Under the pieces are notes generated by a model. It had not been told where the DNA came from. It made no database searches and saw only the letters and a list, made by a program, of their open reading frames with translations. This document shows positions 1 to 9,425 of a DNA stretch of 64,000 nucleotides, in pieces. Source of the stretch: Rhizobiaceae bacterium (lineage in GTDB: Bacteria > Pseudomonadota > Alphaproteobacteria > Rhizobiales > Rhizobiaceae); the NCBI GenBank assembly GCA_017643495.1, contig JAEPNK010000001.1:103613-167612 (forward strand). The letters run 5' to 3'. Made by a program: the position numbers and the translations under genes. The stretch's first letter is position 1. Every line of letters starts with the position of its first letter.

Positions 1-1349
1 TCCGGCAGAAATGCTCCGGTCTTTTCATCAAATGCAACGCGTCCGCGAGACTGTGAAAACAAATGAACAGAAGGGGTCCAGCCTCCCGACATCAGCAGGC
101 AGTCGACGGCAATCTCGTGGGCTCCGGTGCCGTTCACCGGTTCAATCTTGATCGAACGGACGCGCAACCGACCGCTTGTCCCGGTGACCGCATGACCGGT
201 CTTCACCTTGATGCCGAGTTTTGTGGCCCTTTCAAGAAGAGCAGCGTCAACACCTTCCCGCAAATCGATAATCACCGGAATGTTGACGCCAGCCTCTTTC
301 AGATCAAATGCCGCCTGCCATGCTGAATCGCAGGCGGTGTAGACCGCAACATTGCTGCCCGGAATGACACCATATCGATTGAGATATACCTGGGCCGCCG
401 AGGCCATCATGATACCCGGCCGGTCATTGTCCGGAAAGACAAGATGGCGCTCAATTGAACCAGTTGCCAGAATGACCTGTTGCGCGCGCACCTGCCACAA
501 CCGTTCTCTGGGCAAATCCGGATCCGGACGGGCCATGTGTTCGGTCACCCGTTGCACGAGCGTTACCATGTTCTGACTGTAATAACCGAATGCCGTGGTC
601 CGGTTCAGAAGTGTCACATTTTCAAGGCTTGAAAGCGTCCGGTAAGCAGCATCCGCCCATTGCGACGCTGGCTGGTTGTCGATCGTGCTTTCTGCATCGG
701 CAAGCAGGGAGCCGCCAAACTCTGCATTCTCATCGACCAGCATGACGCGCTTCCCGGACTGCGCAGCGGTAAGGGCTGCAGCAAGACCGGCAGGGCCGCC
801 GCCAATTACAAGCACTTCGCAGTGTTCATAGCGATTGGCATAATGATCAGGATCGGCTTCCGTGGGTGCTTCACCCAGCCCCGCAGCATTGCGGATAACC
901 GGCTCATAAAGCTTGTCCCAGGCCTTTTGCGGCCACATGAAGGTCTTGTAGTAAAAACCGGCAGGAAAAAAGCGGCCAAGTCCGTCATTCACTGCTCCGA
1001 CGTCAAACTCGAGCGAAGGAAACCGGTTCTGGCTTTTTGCAATCATGCCATCAAACACTTCCTGGACGGTCGCGCGCACATTGGGCTGGCGACGTGCATT
1101 GTCCCGGGAAATCTCGATCAACGCGTTCGGTTCCTCGGCTCCCGCTGCAAGAATTCCCCGCGGACGGTGGTATTTGAAGGAACGGCCGGCAAGGTGAATC
1201 CCGTTCGCCAGCAAAGCCGATGCCAGCGTATCTCCCTCGATTGCGTTCAAGCGTTTTCCGTCAAAAGTGAATGACACTGTCCTTGAGGGAGAAAGACGGC
1301 CTTTTCCGGCAACACGGTTTGCACCGGTGTTTGTTTTCGGCGTTGTCAT
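1..1349 (-). CDS. soxA: Sarcosine oxidase subunit alpha (partial, 3' end outside window)
   Basis: Large subunit of heterotetrameric sarcosine oxidase, which oxidises sarcosine to glycine and passes the one-carbon unit to tetrahydrofolate. The first ~449 residues of a protein usually near 1000 are present. An N-terminal ferredoxin-like segment (SFTFDGKRLNAIEGDTLASA, near residue 27) is followed by a dinucleotide-binding motif (VLVIGGGPAGLAAALTAAQ, near residue 175) for NAD. The ATG overlaps the soxD stop as ATGA, so the two are translationally coupled. The C-terminal aminomethyltransferase-like half and any soxG would lie before position 1. The family call is secure; only the truncation by the window edge limits it. 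Confidence 0.95.
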   Translation of the reverse strand, partial: MTTPKTNTGANRVAGKGRLSPSRTVSFTFDGKRLNAIEGDTLASALLANGIHLAGRSFKYHRPRGILAAGAEEPNALIEISRDNARRQPNVRATVQEVFDGMIAKSQNRFPSLEFDVGAVNDGLGRFFPAGFYYKTFMWPQKAWDKLYEPVIRNAAGLGEAPTEADPDHYANRYEHCEVLVIGGGPAGLAAALTAAQSGKRVMLVDENAEFGGSLLADAESTIDNQPASQWADAAYRTLSSLENVTLLNRTTAFGYYSQNMVTLVQRVTEHMARPDPDLPRERLWQVRAQQVILATGSIERHLVFPDNDRPGIMMASAAQVYLNRYGVIPGSNVAVYTACDSAWQAAFDLKEAGVNIPVIIDLREGVDAALLERATKLGIKVKTGHAVTGTSGRLRVRSIKIEPVNGTGAHEIAVDCLLMSGGWTPSVHLFSQSRGRVAFDEKTGAFLP

Positions 1350-1720
1350 GAGCGGTCCCCGTCCTCTTTTCCAACTGTCCAGACAGGTTCGTTGGCCGGT
1401 GTGTTTTTCGCCGGAGGAGCAACACGGTCAATTTCCGCCTTTTTCAGTTTGGGCTTTTTTTCACCGGCCTTGTATGTCGCGATGAATTTGTCTGACACCG
1501 AATGCCGTACCGCATTGAAAAACCGCCCGCACCCGTGAAGATGGCGCCACCGCTCGAAAACAATGCCTTTCTGGTTTTCGCGAATGAAAAAGAACTTTTC
1601 AAAATCTTCATTCGACAATTCCGCCATGTTTGACGGTCTTTCAATATGGGCTTCGCCCTCACCGTGGAACTCCAGTTCCGGACGGTCTTCTTCACAATAG
1701 GGACAATGGATCAGCAACAT
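1346..1720 (-). CDS. soxD: Sarcosine oxidase subunit delta
   Basis: Small zinc-binding subunit of heterotetrameric sarcosine oxidase, 124 aa. It starts MLLIHCPYCEEDRPELEF; C6 and C9 plus the HLHGC segment (H60, H62, C64) are the expected zinc ligands of this family, and the RFFNAVRH stretch after it is typical. The C-terminal ~35 residues are a low-complexity Lys/Pro-rich tail, common in delta subunits. It sits 24 nt after soxB and overlaps soxA by 4 nt, giving the usual B-D-A order. Confidence 0.95.
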   Translation of the reverse strand: MLLIHCPYCEEDRPELEFHGEGEAHIERPSNMAELSNEDFEKFFFIRENQKGIVFERWRHLHGCGRFFNAVRHSVSDKFIATYKAGEKKPKLKKAEIDRVAPPAKNTPANEPVWTVGKEDGDRS

Positions 1721-1744
1721 GTTCTTGGTTTCCTGCGTCCTGTA

Positions 1745-2998
1745 TCAGTGTGCAACCGCAGCCGCGGCAGCTTCATCAATCAAACGGCCGTTGTGGAACC
1801 GCTCCAGTGTGAAGCCTTCATTGATCTTGTGTGGCGCATCCTTGGCAATCGTATGGGCAAATACGTGCCCCGAACCCGGCGTCGCCTTGAACCCGCCTGT
1901 TCCCCATCCGCAATTGACGTACAACCCCTTGATGGGTGTTTTTGCAAGAATTGGCGAGCGGTCCGGTGTTACATCAACAATACCGCCCCAGGATCTCAGC
2001 ATCTTCATGCGCGTAAACATTGGAAACAGTTCGCAAATTGCTTCGAGTGTATGCGTGGAAATGTGTAGTCCGCCGGTCTGCGAGTATGACGTATACTGGT
2101 CAGTTCCCGCACCAATTACTAGTTCGCCCTTGTCAGACTGGGAAATGTACGCGTGAACAGTGTTTGACATGACAACACAAGGGAAGACCGGCTTGACCGG
2201 CTCGGAGACGAGCGCTTGCAAGGGAAAACTTTCCAGCGGCATTCTGATGCCAGCCATCTCCATGAGAACCGAGGTATGACCGGCTGCAACCACACCGACT
2301 TTCTTGGCCTTGATCGCTCCCCGGCTTGTCTCAACCCCTGTCACCTCGCCATTGGCGTTCCGGACAATCCCGTTTACTTCGCACTGCTGGATGATGTGCA
2401 CACCCATGTCAGCCGCTTTCCGCGCATAGCCCCAGGCAACAGCATCATGTCGCGCCACACCGCCCTTCTTCTGCAATGCAGCACCCATCACCGGATAACG
2501 GGCAGATCGGGATATGTCGAGCGGCGGACAGAACTCCTTCGCCTCCTCGGGAGAAACCCACTGGTTGTCCACCCCGTTCAGGCGGTTGGCATGCACGTGA
2601 CGCTGGGCTACCTGCACATCGTGCACATTGTGGGCCAGCATCATCACCCCGCGTTGCGAGAACATGACATTGTAGTTGAGATCCTGCGACATGCCTTCCC
2701 ACAGCTTTAACGCATGATTGTAAAGGCCGGCTGACTCGTCATAGAGATAGTTTGAACGAATGATTGTTGTGTTGCGGCCCGTATTGCCACCACCGAGCCA
2801 GCCTTTTTCTAGAACCGCGACATTGGTGATGCCGTGTTCCTTGGCAAGATAATAGGCGGTGGCCAGCCCGTGCCCTCCGGCACCGACAATGACGACATCA
2901 TAGGAATTTCTCGGTTCCGGACTGTCCCATTGCTTTTCCCATCCCTTGTGGGCTCGCATGGCTTCACGGGCAACGGCGAAGGCGGAAAATTTGCGCAT
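1745..2998 (-). CDS. soxB: Sarcosine oxidase subunit beta
   Basis: FAD/FMN-carrying catalytic subunit of heterotetrameric sarcosine oxidase, 417 aa. The Rossmann motif [20 protein letters not shown] and the following [14 protein letters not shown] are diagnostic for SoxB. The segment [11 protein letters not shown] holds the histidine (about residue 184) that carries covalent FMN in characterised homologues. An upstream in-frame start adds 11 residues (to 3031), but [20 protein letters not shown] is the family N-terminus, so 2998 was chosen. First gene of the sox operon. The ~275 nt upstream separates it from divergent rpmJ. Confidence 0.95.
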   Translation of the reverse strand: MRKFSAFAVAREAMRAHKGWEKQWDSPEPRNSYDVVIVGAGGHGLATAYYLAKEHGITNVAVLEKGWLGGGNTGRNTTIIRSNYLYDESAGLYNHALKLWEGMSQDLNYNVMFSQRGVMMLAHNVHDVQVAQRHVHANRLNGVDNQWVSPEEAKEFCPPLDISRSARYPVMGAALQKKGGVARHDAVAWGYARKAADMGVHIIQQCEVNGIVRNANGEVTGVETSRGAIKAKKVGVVAAGHTSVLMEMAGIRMPLESFPLQALVSEPVKPVFPCVVMSNTVHAYISQSDKGELVIGAGTDQYTSYSQTGGLHISTHTLEAICELFPMFTRMKMLRSWGGIVDVTPDRSPILAKTPIKGLYVNCGWGTGGFKATPGSGHVFAHTIAKDAPHKINEGFTLERFHNGRLIDEAAAAAVAH

Positions 2999-3272
2999 CT
3001 GATTATTCCTGACGGCTTCAACTGCTGGCAATCACATACCGTATTTGGTTCCGGCAATAAATTCCGTTCTTCAAATTCGTTTGCGACTTATTGCGACCCT
3101 CATGATGCAATTCGCGACGAAAGAAACAAACCGGCATCCCAACCGGGGAAATTCTTGACATTGACCCGGAAAACCATATAACCACCCGTGAAATGCGCGC
3201 CGTCGAGCGCGCTTTATTATTGGAAGAACCCGCAAAAGAAGGTTCGTAACCTCAACGTACGGAAATAGTACC

Positions 3273-3398
3273 ATGAAAATCAAGAACTCGCTCAAGTCCC
3301 TGAAGGGACGTCACCGCGCAAACCGTGTAGTACGTCGTCGTGGCCGTGTTTATGTGATCAACAAGCAAAACCCGCGCTTCAAGGCACGTCAGGGCTGA
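3273..3398 (+). CDS. rpmJ: 50S ribosomal protein L36, type B (zinc-free form)
   Basis: A 41-aa basic protein ([20 protein letters not shown]... ending NPRFKARQG) of the large ribosomal subunit. It has no cysteines, so it is the C-minus (YkgO-like) paralogue rather than the zinc-ribbon form; in many bacteria the zinc-free form is the only one or takes over under zinc limitation. ACGGAA lies 10 nt before the ATG. It is transcribed alone, divergently from soxB. Identification is very secure despite the short length. Confidence 0.95.
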   Translation: MKIKNSLKSLKGRHRANRVVRRRGRVYVINKQNPRFKARQG

Positions 3399-3505
3399 TT
3401 GCCCTCGCCAGACGGGCAGCATCAAACATGACCCCGTCATCAAACATTTGTAATCGATCCCAGAACGCACTTTGAAAATCGGGGAAGCTGCGCTAGCTTT
3501 CCTGT

Positions 3506-4171
3506 ATGTCATTTTCTGTGCGCCTTTTTGCAATAATGATGTCAGCATGGCTTGCTGTAACCCATGCGCCTGACAGCATGCGGGCATTCGCACAGGAACT
3601 GCCGGAAGCCGAGACACCTGATACACCGCTAGGTGAAGACGCTGTCGAGCAACCAATCCTCCCACCCGAAAACAACAGCGTAATTGAAACCGGTGATACA
3701 ATTGACCGGCTTTTCGAAAAATTGCGCAAGGACCCGAGACCCCAAAGTGCCCAGGCAACAGCCGGCATGATCTGGAGGGAATGGGCAGATTCCGGTTCCA
3801 AAAGCATTGATCTTCTCATGTTCTGGGCAGCCCGCGCCATGAAAGAGAAGAAAAGTTCAAGGGCGATGGACCTGCTTGACCAGGTTGTGACACTGGCGCC
3901 CGACTATGCCGAAGGCTGGAACAGGCGCGCCACACTCCATTATGTCATGTCAGATCTCAGCCGTTCACTGGCAGACATTGAAAGAACACTGGCACTCGAA
4001 CCACGCCACTTTGGCGCCCTTTCCGGCCTTGCAGCCATCCTGCAGCGGTTTGAACGTGACAGGGATGCACTTGAAGCCTGGTACCGCGTACTGGAAATCT
4101 ATCCGGCCAACGAATCTGCGCAGAAAGCTGTAATCAAGCTTGAGGAAAAACTTGCCGGACAGCGCACCTGA
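3506..4171 (+). CDS. Tetratricopeptide-repeat protein, probably exported
   Basis: 221 aa. The first ~30 residues form a hydrophobic export signal ending near AFAQE. An acidic, Pro-rich linker (residues ~31-60) follows. From ~95 on there are consecutive TPR helices, for example SSRAMDLLDQVVTLAPDYAEGWNRR, SRSLADIERTLALEPRHFGALSG and RDALEAWYRVLEIYPANESAQ, each with the A-x-x-P/L-P-x-x-A pattern. This suggests a periplasmic protein-interaction scaffold; the partner is not evident. The alpha/beta hydrolase starts 15 nt later, so the two are probably co-transcribed. Confidence 0.8.
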   Translation: MSFSVRLFAIMMSAWLAVTHAPDSMRAFAQELPEAETPDTPLGEDAVEQPILPPENNSVIETGDTIDRLFEKLRKDPRPQSAQATAGMIWREWADSGSKSIDLLMFWAARAMKEKKSSRAMDLLDQVVTLAPDYAEGWNRRATLHYVMSDLSRSLADIERTLALEPRHFGALSGLAAILQRFERDRDALEAWYRVLEIYPANESAQKAVIKLEEKLAGQRT

Positions 4172-4186
4172 CATCGGACTCCCATC

Positions 4187-5146
4187 TTGAAAATCCTGTT
4201 ACTTCTCCTGTTAATCCTGTTCAGCGGGCTCTGGTTAACCAGTTACGTGATCTCATACCGGATTGAGCAGAAATTCCCGCCAATCGGCGAATATGTGAAG
4301 GCAAACAATGCCAGGCTTCATTTTGTGGACACGGGAGCAGTTGCAGACAGCAGCAAGCCTGCCGTGATTTTTCTGCACGGGGCCAGCGGGAATCTTCGCG
4401 ACCAGATGCATGTATATCGCCCCATGCTGGAAAACGAGTTTCGCCTGGTTTTCCCCGACCGTCCGGGACAGGGCTACAGCGAAAGTTTTCCCGGATCACA
4501 CGATCCGAAGGAACAGGCAAAGTCTGTGGCACTGTTGATGGATGAACTGGGAATAGAAAAAGCCGTGGTTTCAGGCCATTCCTTTGGCGGGGTTGTAGCT
4601 GCAGCCTTTGGTGTCCTTTACCCCGAAAAAACCGCAGGCCTCGTTTTGCTGGCACCGGTTGCCTATCCGTGGGGAACAGGCGTCGACTGGCATTATGATG
4701 TTGCTTCCATACCGGTCATTGGCTGGCTGTTTACAAATCTGCTTGCTGTCCCTGCCGGCAGCTACATCTATTCAGGCGCGATTGAACGCGTTTTTGCACC
4801 AGACCCTTTGCCCGATGATTATGAGAGGGTTTCGGGTACGCGGCTTGCCCTGCGACCAGCCTCGTTTCTGGCCAATGCACGGGATGTTTCAAAGGTGGAG
4901 GCACATGTCGAAGCATTTCACAACCGCTACAGCGAAATCACCGCGCCTACCTACATCTTTCACGGCAACCGGGATGACATCGTCAGCCTGGACATACATT
5001 CCGTCAACGGCCTGGCAAAAGATGTACCCGGAGCCCGGCTGGAAGTTCTCGACGGGGTTGGCCACAAACCGGACTATGTTGCCCGCGACAAAGTCGTTGC
5101 CGCCATTCATGAAATAGCAGAAGGCACAAGCCACGCGAGCCAGTAG
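4187..5146 (+). CDS. Alpha/beta hydrolase with N-terminal membrane anchor
   Basis: 319 aa, TTG start. Residues 1-24 are a single hydrophobic segment (MKILLLLLLILFSGLWLTSYV), so the enzyme is probably anchored in the inner membrane facing the periplasm. The core has the oxyanion HGASGN strand (~64), the FPDRPGQGYS loop (~89-99), the nucleophile elbow GHSFGG (Ser132), an acid region near HGNRDD, and the catalytic histidine in DGVGHKPDY. Closest in style to haloalkane dehalogenase / epoxide hydrolase-like esterases, but no substrate can be assigned. It follows the TPR gene with a 15-nt gap. Confidence 0.85.
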   Translation: MKILLLLLLILFSGLWLTSYVISYRIEQKFPPIGEYVKANNARLHFVDTGAVADSSKPAVIFLHGASGNLRDQMHVYRPMLENEFRLVFPDRPGQGYSESFPGSHDPKEQAKSVALLMDELGIEKAVVSGHSFGGVVAAAFGVLYPEKTAGLVLLAPVAYPWGTGVDWHYDVASIPVIGWLFTNLLAVPAGSYIYSGAIERVFAPDPLPDDYERVSGTRLALRPASFLANARDVSKVEAHVEAFHNRYSEITAPTYIFHGNRDDIVSLDIHSVNGLAKDVPGARLEVLDGVGHKPDYVARDKVVAAIHEIAEGTSHASQ

Positions 5147-5154
5147 TCACTACC

Positions 5155-5949
5155 CTAATTCAGTGACGCCAACTCAAACCTGTCCATTTCAGCAAGCAGT
5201 TCGCAAAGCCCGTGTACAGACTGGGCAATCAGTGCCTCACCCTTGGCAGCGGTCGCAAGAGCCGCATTCCCGGTCACCCCGTCCGGGCTCAAATCCTGTA
5301 TTTTCCACCCAAATGCATGTGGGCCATACGCTCTCAGGTGATGGTACTCGATAGCCAGTTTTTCCTGAAAATTCGGAAATTCGGCAGCATTTTCCATGTT
5401 TACCGCGTCAGGGGCCAGCGCCAGCATGACCGAAGTTTCAATATCACCGCCATGAATGCCGAACGACTTCTCCCTGTGGGAAACAACATCGCCGGGAATG
5501 ATGAATCGCGTCCAGCTCGTAGCGACACAAAACATGTTGAAACGAACCCGTAATTCGGTTGCAACAATGGTCATCAGTGGTGAATTGCCGCCATGGGCAT
5601 TCAGCAACAGCAATTTCCTGATTCCCAGATTTGAGACATGTTCACCGATTGCAATCCATCGTTCGATTGCTTCCTGAAAACTCAGGCTCCGGCTCCCTTC
5701 AAAATCCATGTGTTCAGGGGAATAGCCAACCGGCTCAACCGGCAGGAATGTTGCCGGAAGTCTATTCGGCAGGCGCTGGGCAAGCCGCGACGCAATCCCT
5801 CTCGCAATCACTGTATCGGTATCAAAGGGAAGGTGGGGGCCGTGTTGCTCATGCGCTCCCAAAGGCAGTATCGCTATCCAGCCGGAAGTATCTGCCGCCT
5901 CCAACATGTCAGATTCCATTTTCGTGAAATCACGAAGTGGCAATGTCAT
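5155..5949 (-). CDS. Creatininase-family amidohydrolase
   Basis: 264 aa metal-dependent amidohydrolase of the creatininase fold. Visible signatures are LPLGAHEQHGPHLPFDTDT (metal-binding E and H residues, ~29-45), LLLLNAHGGN (~112-121) and FGIHGGDIETS (~164). Creatininase itself converts creatinine to creatine, upstream of sarcosine, so the nearby sox operon makes that substrate tempting, but no creatinase gene is visible and the family also includes formamide hydrolases and MftE-like peptidases. It overlaps the GNAT gene upstream by 4 nt (ATGA), so the two form an operon. Confidence 0.85.
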   Translation of the reverse strand: MTLPLRDFTKMESDMLEAADTSGWIAILPLGAHEQHGPHLPFDTDTVIARGIASRLAQRLPNRLPATFLPVEPVGYSPEHMDFEGSRSLSFQEAIERWIAIGEHVSNLGIRKLLLLNAHGGNSPLMTIVATELRVRFNMFCVATSWTRFIIPGDVVSHREKSFGIHGGDIETSVMLALAPDAVNMENAAEFPNFQEKLAIEYHHLRAYGPHAFGWKIQDLSPDGVTGNAALATAAKGEALIAQSVHGLCELLAEMDRFELASLN

Positions 5950-6629
5950 GCCACAAGTCCCCTTCTGATGTCTTCCAGCCGCTTTTTCTGCTTTCCATTG
6001 GCATCAAAATTCGAGGGATCAAGCCACAGCTTCATGGCACGTCCGGCTTTGGTCCATTCATGGTCAAGCAGGGAAAACCATGCGGTGTCCCTGTTTTCAC
6101 CTTTCACCACACCGGCTTGCCTGAATACACCTTCCGGCATCATCCCGTAACGAAGGGCTGCATCCTTGGAAGCTTCATTGCGGTTGTTGCATTTCCATTC
6201 AAACCGCCGATAGCCCAATTCGTCGAACAAATGAGCGGCAAACAGGTAAAATGCTTCCGTAGATGCCGGCGTTTGCTGGATAAGCGGCCCCCAGTGTATA
6301 TGACCGATTTCCGCCACTCCGTTGGCCGGATCCATCCGCATCATCGTCTGGCGTCCTGCGACCTTGCCACTTTTCTTTTCTATGACAGCAAAATACATCG
6401 GATCTTCAGATTTCTGGACACGTTCCAGCCATTCCTGAAATTCAATGCGTGATTGTGGCGTGTTTTCCGGCAACCAACGAAAACGGCCATCTGCATCGCC
6501 AGCTGTGGCGGCTTCAAAAAGTCCGTCTCCGTGGGCTTCAATTTCAAGCGGTTCAAGTCGGACATACACCCCGTTCATCACCTTTCGGTGGGGGCGATCG
6601 CAGCCCTGCCAGTTGGAGAGATCTTTCAT
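5946..6629 (-). CDS. GNAT-family N-acetyltransferase (RimJ/RimL type)
   Basis: 227 aa. The pattern VRLEPLEIEAHGDGLFEA at the start, AVIEKKSGKVAGRQTMMR in the middle, the strand AEIGHIHWGP and the acetyl-CoA helix region RRFEWKCNNRNEASKDAALRYGM match RimJ/RimL-like acetyltransferases. The YGMMPEGVFRQ motif is common in paralogues acting on small amines or protein N-termini. The acceptor is unknown. Translationally coupled (ATGA) to the creatininase-family gene; divergent from the aminotransferase at 6731. Confidence 0.85.
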   Translation of the reverse strand: MKDLSNWQGCDRPHRKVMNGVYVRLEPLEIEAHGDGLFEAATAGDADGRFRWLPENTPQSRIEFQEWLERVQKSEDPMYFAVIEKKSGKVAGRQTMMRMDPANGVAEIGHIHWGPLIQQTPASTEAFYLFAAHLFDELGYRRFEWKCNNRNEASKDAALRYGMMPEGVFRQAGVVKGENRDTAWFSLLDHEWTKAGRAMKLWLDPSNFDANGKQKKRLEDIRRGLVA

Positions 6630-6730
6630 GGCTTTTCATCTACCGTAATTCGTGTTCTTTAACCAGCTTCGGGCAGCGATATCACTGATCCTGCCAATGT
6701 TGAGAAAACCAGACTCGCAGGAACAAGGCA

Positions 6731-7900
6731 ATGTTGAAAACAATACCGGGATTCGACCGGATAGGTGAGGAAAACGCCTTTGCAGTGCTTGCACGCGCCA
6801 CCACACTGGCCTCGCAAGGCAAGGATATTATCAATCTTGGAATTGGCCAGCCTGACTTCCAGACACCCGAACACATCGTGGAGGCAGCGATCAAGGCCTT
6901 GCGCGACGGTCATCACGGTTACACACCGGCGACCGGGACCCTGGCGTGCCGTGAAGCTGTAAGCCGGCGCATGCTAACCACGACAGGACAGGAAATTTCC
7001 CCGGAAAACATCATGATAATGCCGGGCGGCAAGGTAACCATGTATGCAGCCATTCTCATGTTTGGCGAACCGGGTGCCGAAATACTTTATCCCGATCCGG
7101 GTTTTCCGATCTACCGCTCCATGATCGAGTTTACAGGCGCCGAACCGGTCCCCGTGCCCATACGCGAAGAAAACGGCTTTGCATTTTCCGCAGACGAAAC
7201 CCTGTCCCTGATTAACGAAAACACGAGATTGCTGATCATTAACTCGCCCGCCAACCCGTGTGGCGGTGTCACTCCCAAATCAGAAATAGACAAGCTGGTT
7301 GCCGGGCTGGAAAAGTGGCCTGATGTGGCCATTCTCTCGGACGAGATTTATGACGTCATGACCTATGACGGTGAGAGACACCAGTCACTTCTCAATTATC
7401 CGGAGATCAGGAACCGGCTCATCGTGCTAAACGGATGGTCAAAGACCTGGGCAATGACCGGATGGCGCATGGGTTGGTCAGTCTGGCCGGATCCGCTTTA
7501 TGACAAGGTCAGGAAACTTGCCGTAAATGCCTGGTCTTGCGTCAACGCACCTGCGCAGATGGCTGGAATTGCGGCCATAGACGGCCCCCAGGATGCAGTT
7601 GCCAACATGATGAGCGCTTTTGATACGCGCAGGAAACTGGTTGTTGAAAAAATGAACGCGCTGCCCAATGTCAGTTGCGCCACGCCCAAGGGTGCATTTT
7701 ATGCCTTTCCAAACATATCGGGTACAGGCTGGAAAGCCAAACAACTGGCATCTGCCCTGCTCGAAGAAGCTGGTGTTGCCACCATTGGCGGACCGGACTT
7801 TGGAATTCTGGGTGAAGGCTATATTCGCCTTTCATACGCAAATTCTGAAGATAATATCGAACAGGCGATCAAGCGTATCGGGGAGTTTCTGGGAACCTAG
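6731..7900 (+). CDS. Class I/II pyridoxal-phosphate aminotransferase
   Basis: 389 aa fold-type I aminotransferase. Visible elements: IINLGIGQPDFQTPEHI (substrate loop), GYTPATGTLACREAVSRR, the PLP-contact segment INSPANPCGGVTP, the DEIYDVMTYDG aspartate that pairs with the pyridine nitrogen, and the lysine in NGWSKTWAMTGWRMGW that forms the Schiff base. The C-terminal RLSYANSEDNIEQA supplies the carboxylate-binding arginine. The general pattern is aspartate/aromatic-type; the true amino donor cannot be read. Followed 32 nt later by a flavoprotein on the same strand. Confidence 0.88.
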   Translation: MLKTIPGFDRIGEENAFAVLARATTLASQGKDIINLGIGQPDFQTPEHIVEAAIKALRDGHHGYTPATGTLACREAVSRRMLTTTGQEISPENIMIMPGGKVTMYAAILMFGEPGAEILYPDPGFPIYRSMIEFTGAEPVPVPIREENGFAFSADETLSLINENTRLLIINSPANPCGGVTPKSEIDKLVAGLEKWPDVAILSDEIYDVMTYDGERHQSLLNYPEIRNRLIVLNGWSKTWAMTGWRMGWSVWPDPLYDKVRKLAVNAWSCVNAPAQMAGIAAIDGPQDAVANMMSAFDTRRKLVVEKMNALPNVSCATPKGAFYAFPNISGTGWKAKQLASALLEEAGVATIGGPDFGILGEGYIRLSYANSEDNIEQAIKRIGEFLGT

Positions 7901-7932
7901 AAAACAGGCTTCATCGGTAGCAGGAACAGCCC

Positions 7933-9402
7933 ATGAAACAACCTGCCAAAATTTATGATCTGTGCGTCATCGGAACCGGAATAGCCGGACTGAACGCCCT
8001 GTTCGTGGCAAGGGAATATCTGCCGTCAGGAGCGAAAGTCCTGGTGATTGACCGGAATGAGCAATGTGGCGGCATGTGGAATTCGGTTTATGATCATGTC
8101 CGACTGCATCAGCCCCATCCGATGTTCACGGTCGGCCATATCCAGTGGCACTGGGACACGAACTGGAACAAGCCCCCTGAATATCTTGCAGACAAAACAG
8201 AAGTAATAAACCATCTGGCGAACTGCCTCAAAATCATCAGCCGCGAAATCGATCTCGATATCCGGTATGGAAACGAGGTTGTCCGGCTGGAAGAGGAACT
8301 ACCCGAAGGCACACCGAGAGTAGCAGTTGAATACAGACCTGCAAACGGACAAGGGGAAAGCGTATTTGCTGTTGCAGGCCGTGCAATCCTTGCATCGGGA
8401 TTTGATGTCCGGCCACTGACACCGCTGAAAATCGCTTCCTCATCGGTCGTGTCCACAACACCGGAACATTTTCTTGAAGCAGTCGATAAAGCGCACCCCG
8501 AAACACCCATAGTCATTGCAGGTGGCGGCAAGACAGCAATGGATGCGATTTGCGAACTGTCCGGCAGGGAGCTTGAAAATCCGGTCACGCTCATCAATGG
8601 CCGGGGCACCTCATTTTTCAACCGCAAGCTGTTCGCACCTGAAGGCCGCAAACGATGGATCTTTGGCACGACCTTCCTGCGCACATTTCGCAAAATTACG
8701 ATGCGCTTTAACGGAAACAACGAGAAGGAAGCGTTCAAATACTTCCGCAAGAAATTTGCGATCGAAACCGGCAGAGGCAAACAGTTTGTTTTTGCTTTTC
8801 TGTCTGAAGAAGAAAAGAGCCTGATTGAAGAACGGATTACCTCAACATATGAGGATTATCTTGAAGACATTATCGATACGCCATCAGGGCCTGAAATGGT
8901 TCTGCGCAGTGGTGAGAAAATCAGCATACCTCGCGACAGTATCATCATCAATTGTACAGGACACTTGCTGAACGGGCAGATGCCTTACCGGCCCTTTCTC
9001 TCTGAGCACGGCACGATCCTGAGTATTACACCACGCTCTGCAATCCAGTTTCTTTCATCCGCATCTTCCTATTTTCTGTCGCACCTGTTTTTCCTGGGCC
9101 GGTTGAAAGGTTCGGGCCTGTATGAACTGGATATTCAGTCCCTGAAACACAAGGCTCCGACTGCATGGCACATTGCTACTATGGTTCATTCCTTCCACAA
9201 CAGCATCCTGCTGCTCGAACTACTGCCTTTTCAACTTGTGCTCCGATGCGGCATGGACCTCGATCGCTGGTTCCCGAAGGAACGCCGCCTGCTTGACTTG
9301 ATCGATATAAGATTGAACCGGAAACGTTACCTTGAACGCAGCAGGAAAACCCTCGACCGGATTGCAAACCGACATGGTGTTCGTTGCGCACCACTGGATT
9401 GA
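7933..9402 (+). CDS. FAD/NAD(P)-dependent oxidoreductase, flavin-monooxygenase-like
   Basis: 489 aa. Two dinucleotide-binding folds are visible: CVIGTGIAGLNALFVARE (residues ~11-28, FAD) with DRNEQCGGMW after it, and IVIAGGGKTAMDAICEL (~195-212, NADPH). This two-fold layout with an intervening HQPHPMFTVG segment resembles group B flavin monooxygenases (FMO / Baeyer-Villiger type), although the classical FMO fingerprint is not evident. The C-terminal ~150 residues are hydrophobic and Arg-rich and fit no family I recognise. It lies 32 nt after the aminotransferase; a joint role is possible but not shown. Confidence 0.78.
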   Translation: MKQPAKIYDLCVIGTGIAGLNALFVAREYLPSGAKVLVIDRNEQCGGMWNSVYDHVRLHQPHPMFTVGHIQWHWDTNWNKPPEYLADKTEVINHLANCLKIISREIDLDIRYGNEVVRLEEELPEGTPRVAVEYRPANGQGESVFAVAGRAILASGFDVRPLTPLKIASSSVVSTTPEHFLEAVDKAHPETPIVIAGGGKTAMDAICELSGRELENPVTLINGRGTSFFNRKLFAPEGRKRWIFGTTFLRTFRKITMRFNGNNEKEAFKYFRKKFAIETGRGKQFVFAFLSEEEKSLIEERITSTYEDYLEDIIDTPSGPEMVLRSGEKISIPRDSIIINCTGHLLNGQMPYRPFLSEHGTILSITPRSAIQFLSSASSYFLSHLFFLGRLKGSGLYELDIQSLKHKAPTAWHIATMVHSFHNSILLLELLPFQLVLRCGMDLDRWFPKERRLLDLIDIRLNRKRYLERSRKTLDRIANRHGVRCAPLD

Positions 9403-9425
9403 CAAGGCGGTTTGTTTGAAACTGG

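Noticed and set aside
660..1274. 204-aa plus-strand open frame
   Set aside because: Antisense of soxA, which carries clear FAD/NAD motifs.
2216..2710. 164-aa plus-strand open frame
   Set aside because: Antisense of soxB.
5155..5949. Calling the amidohydrolase a true creatininase
   Set aside because: Family motifs fit, but several activities share them and no creatinase gene is adjacent.
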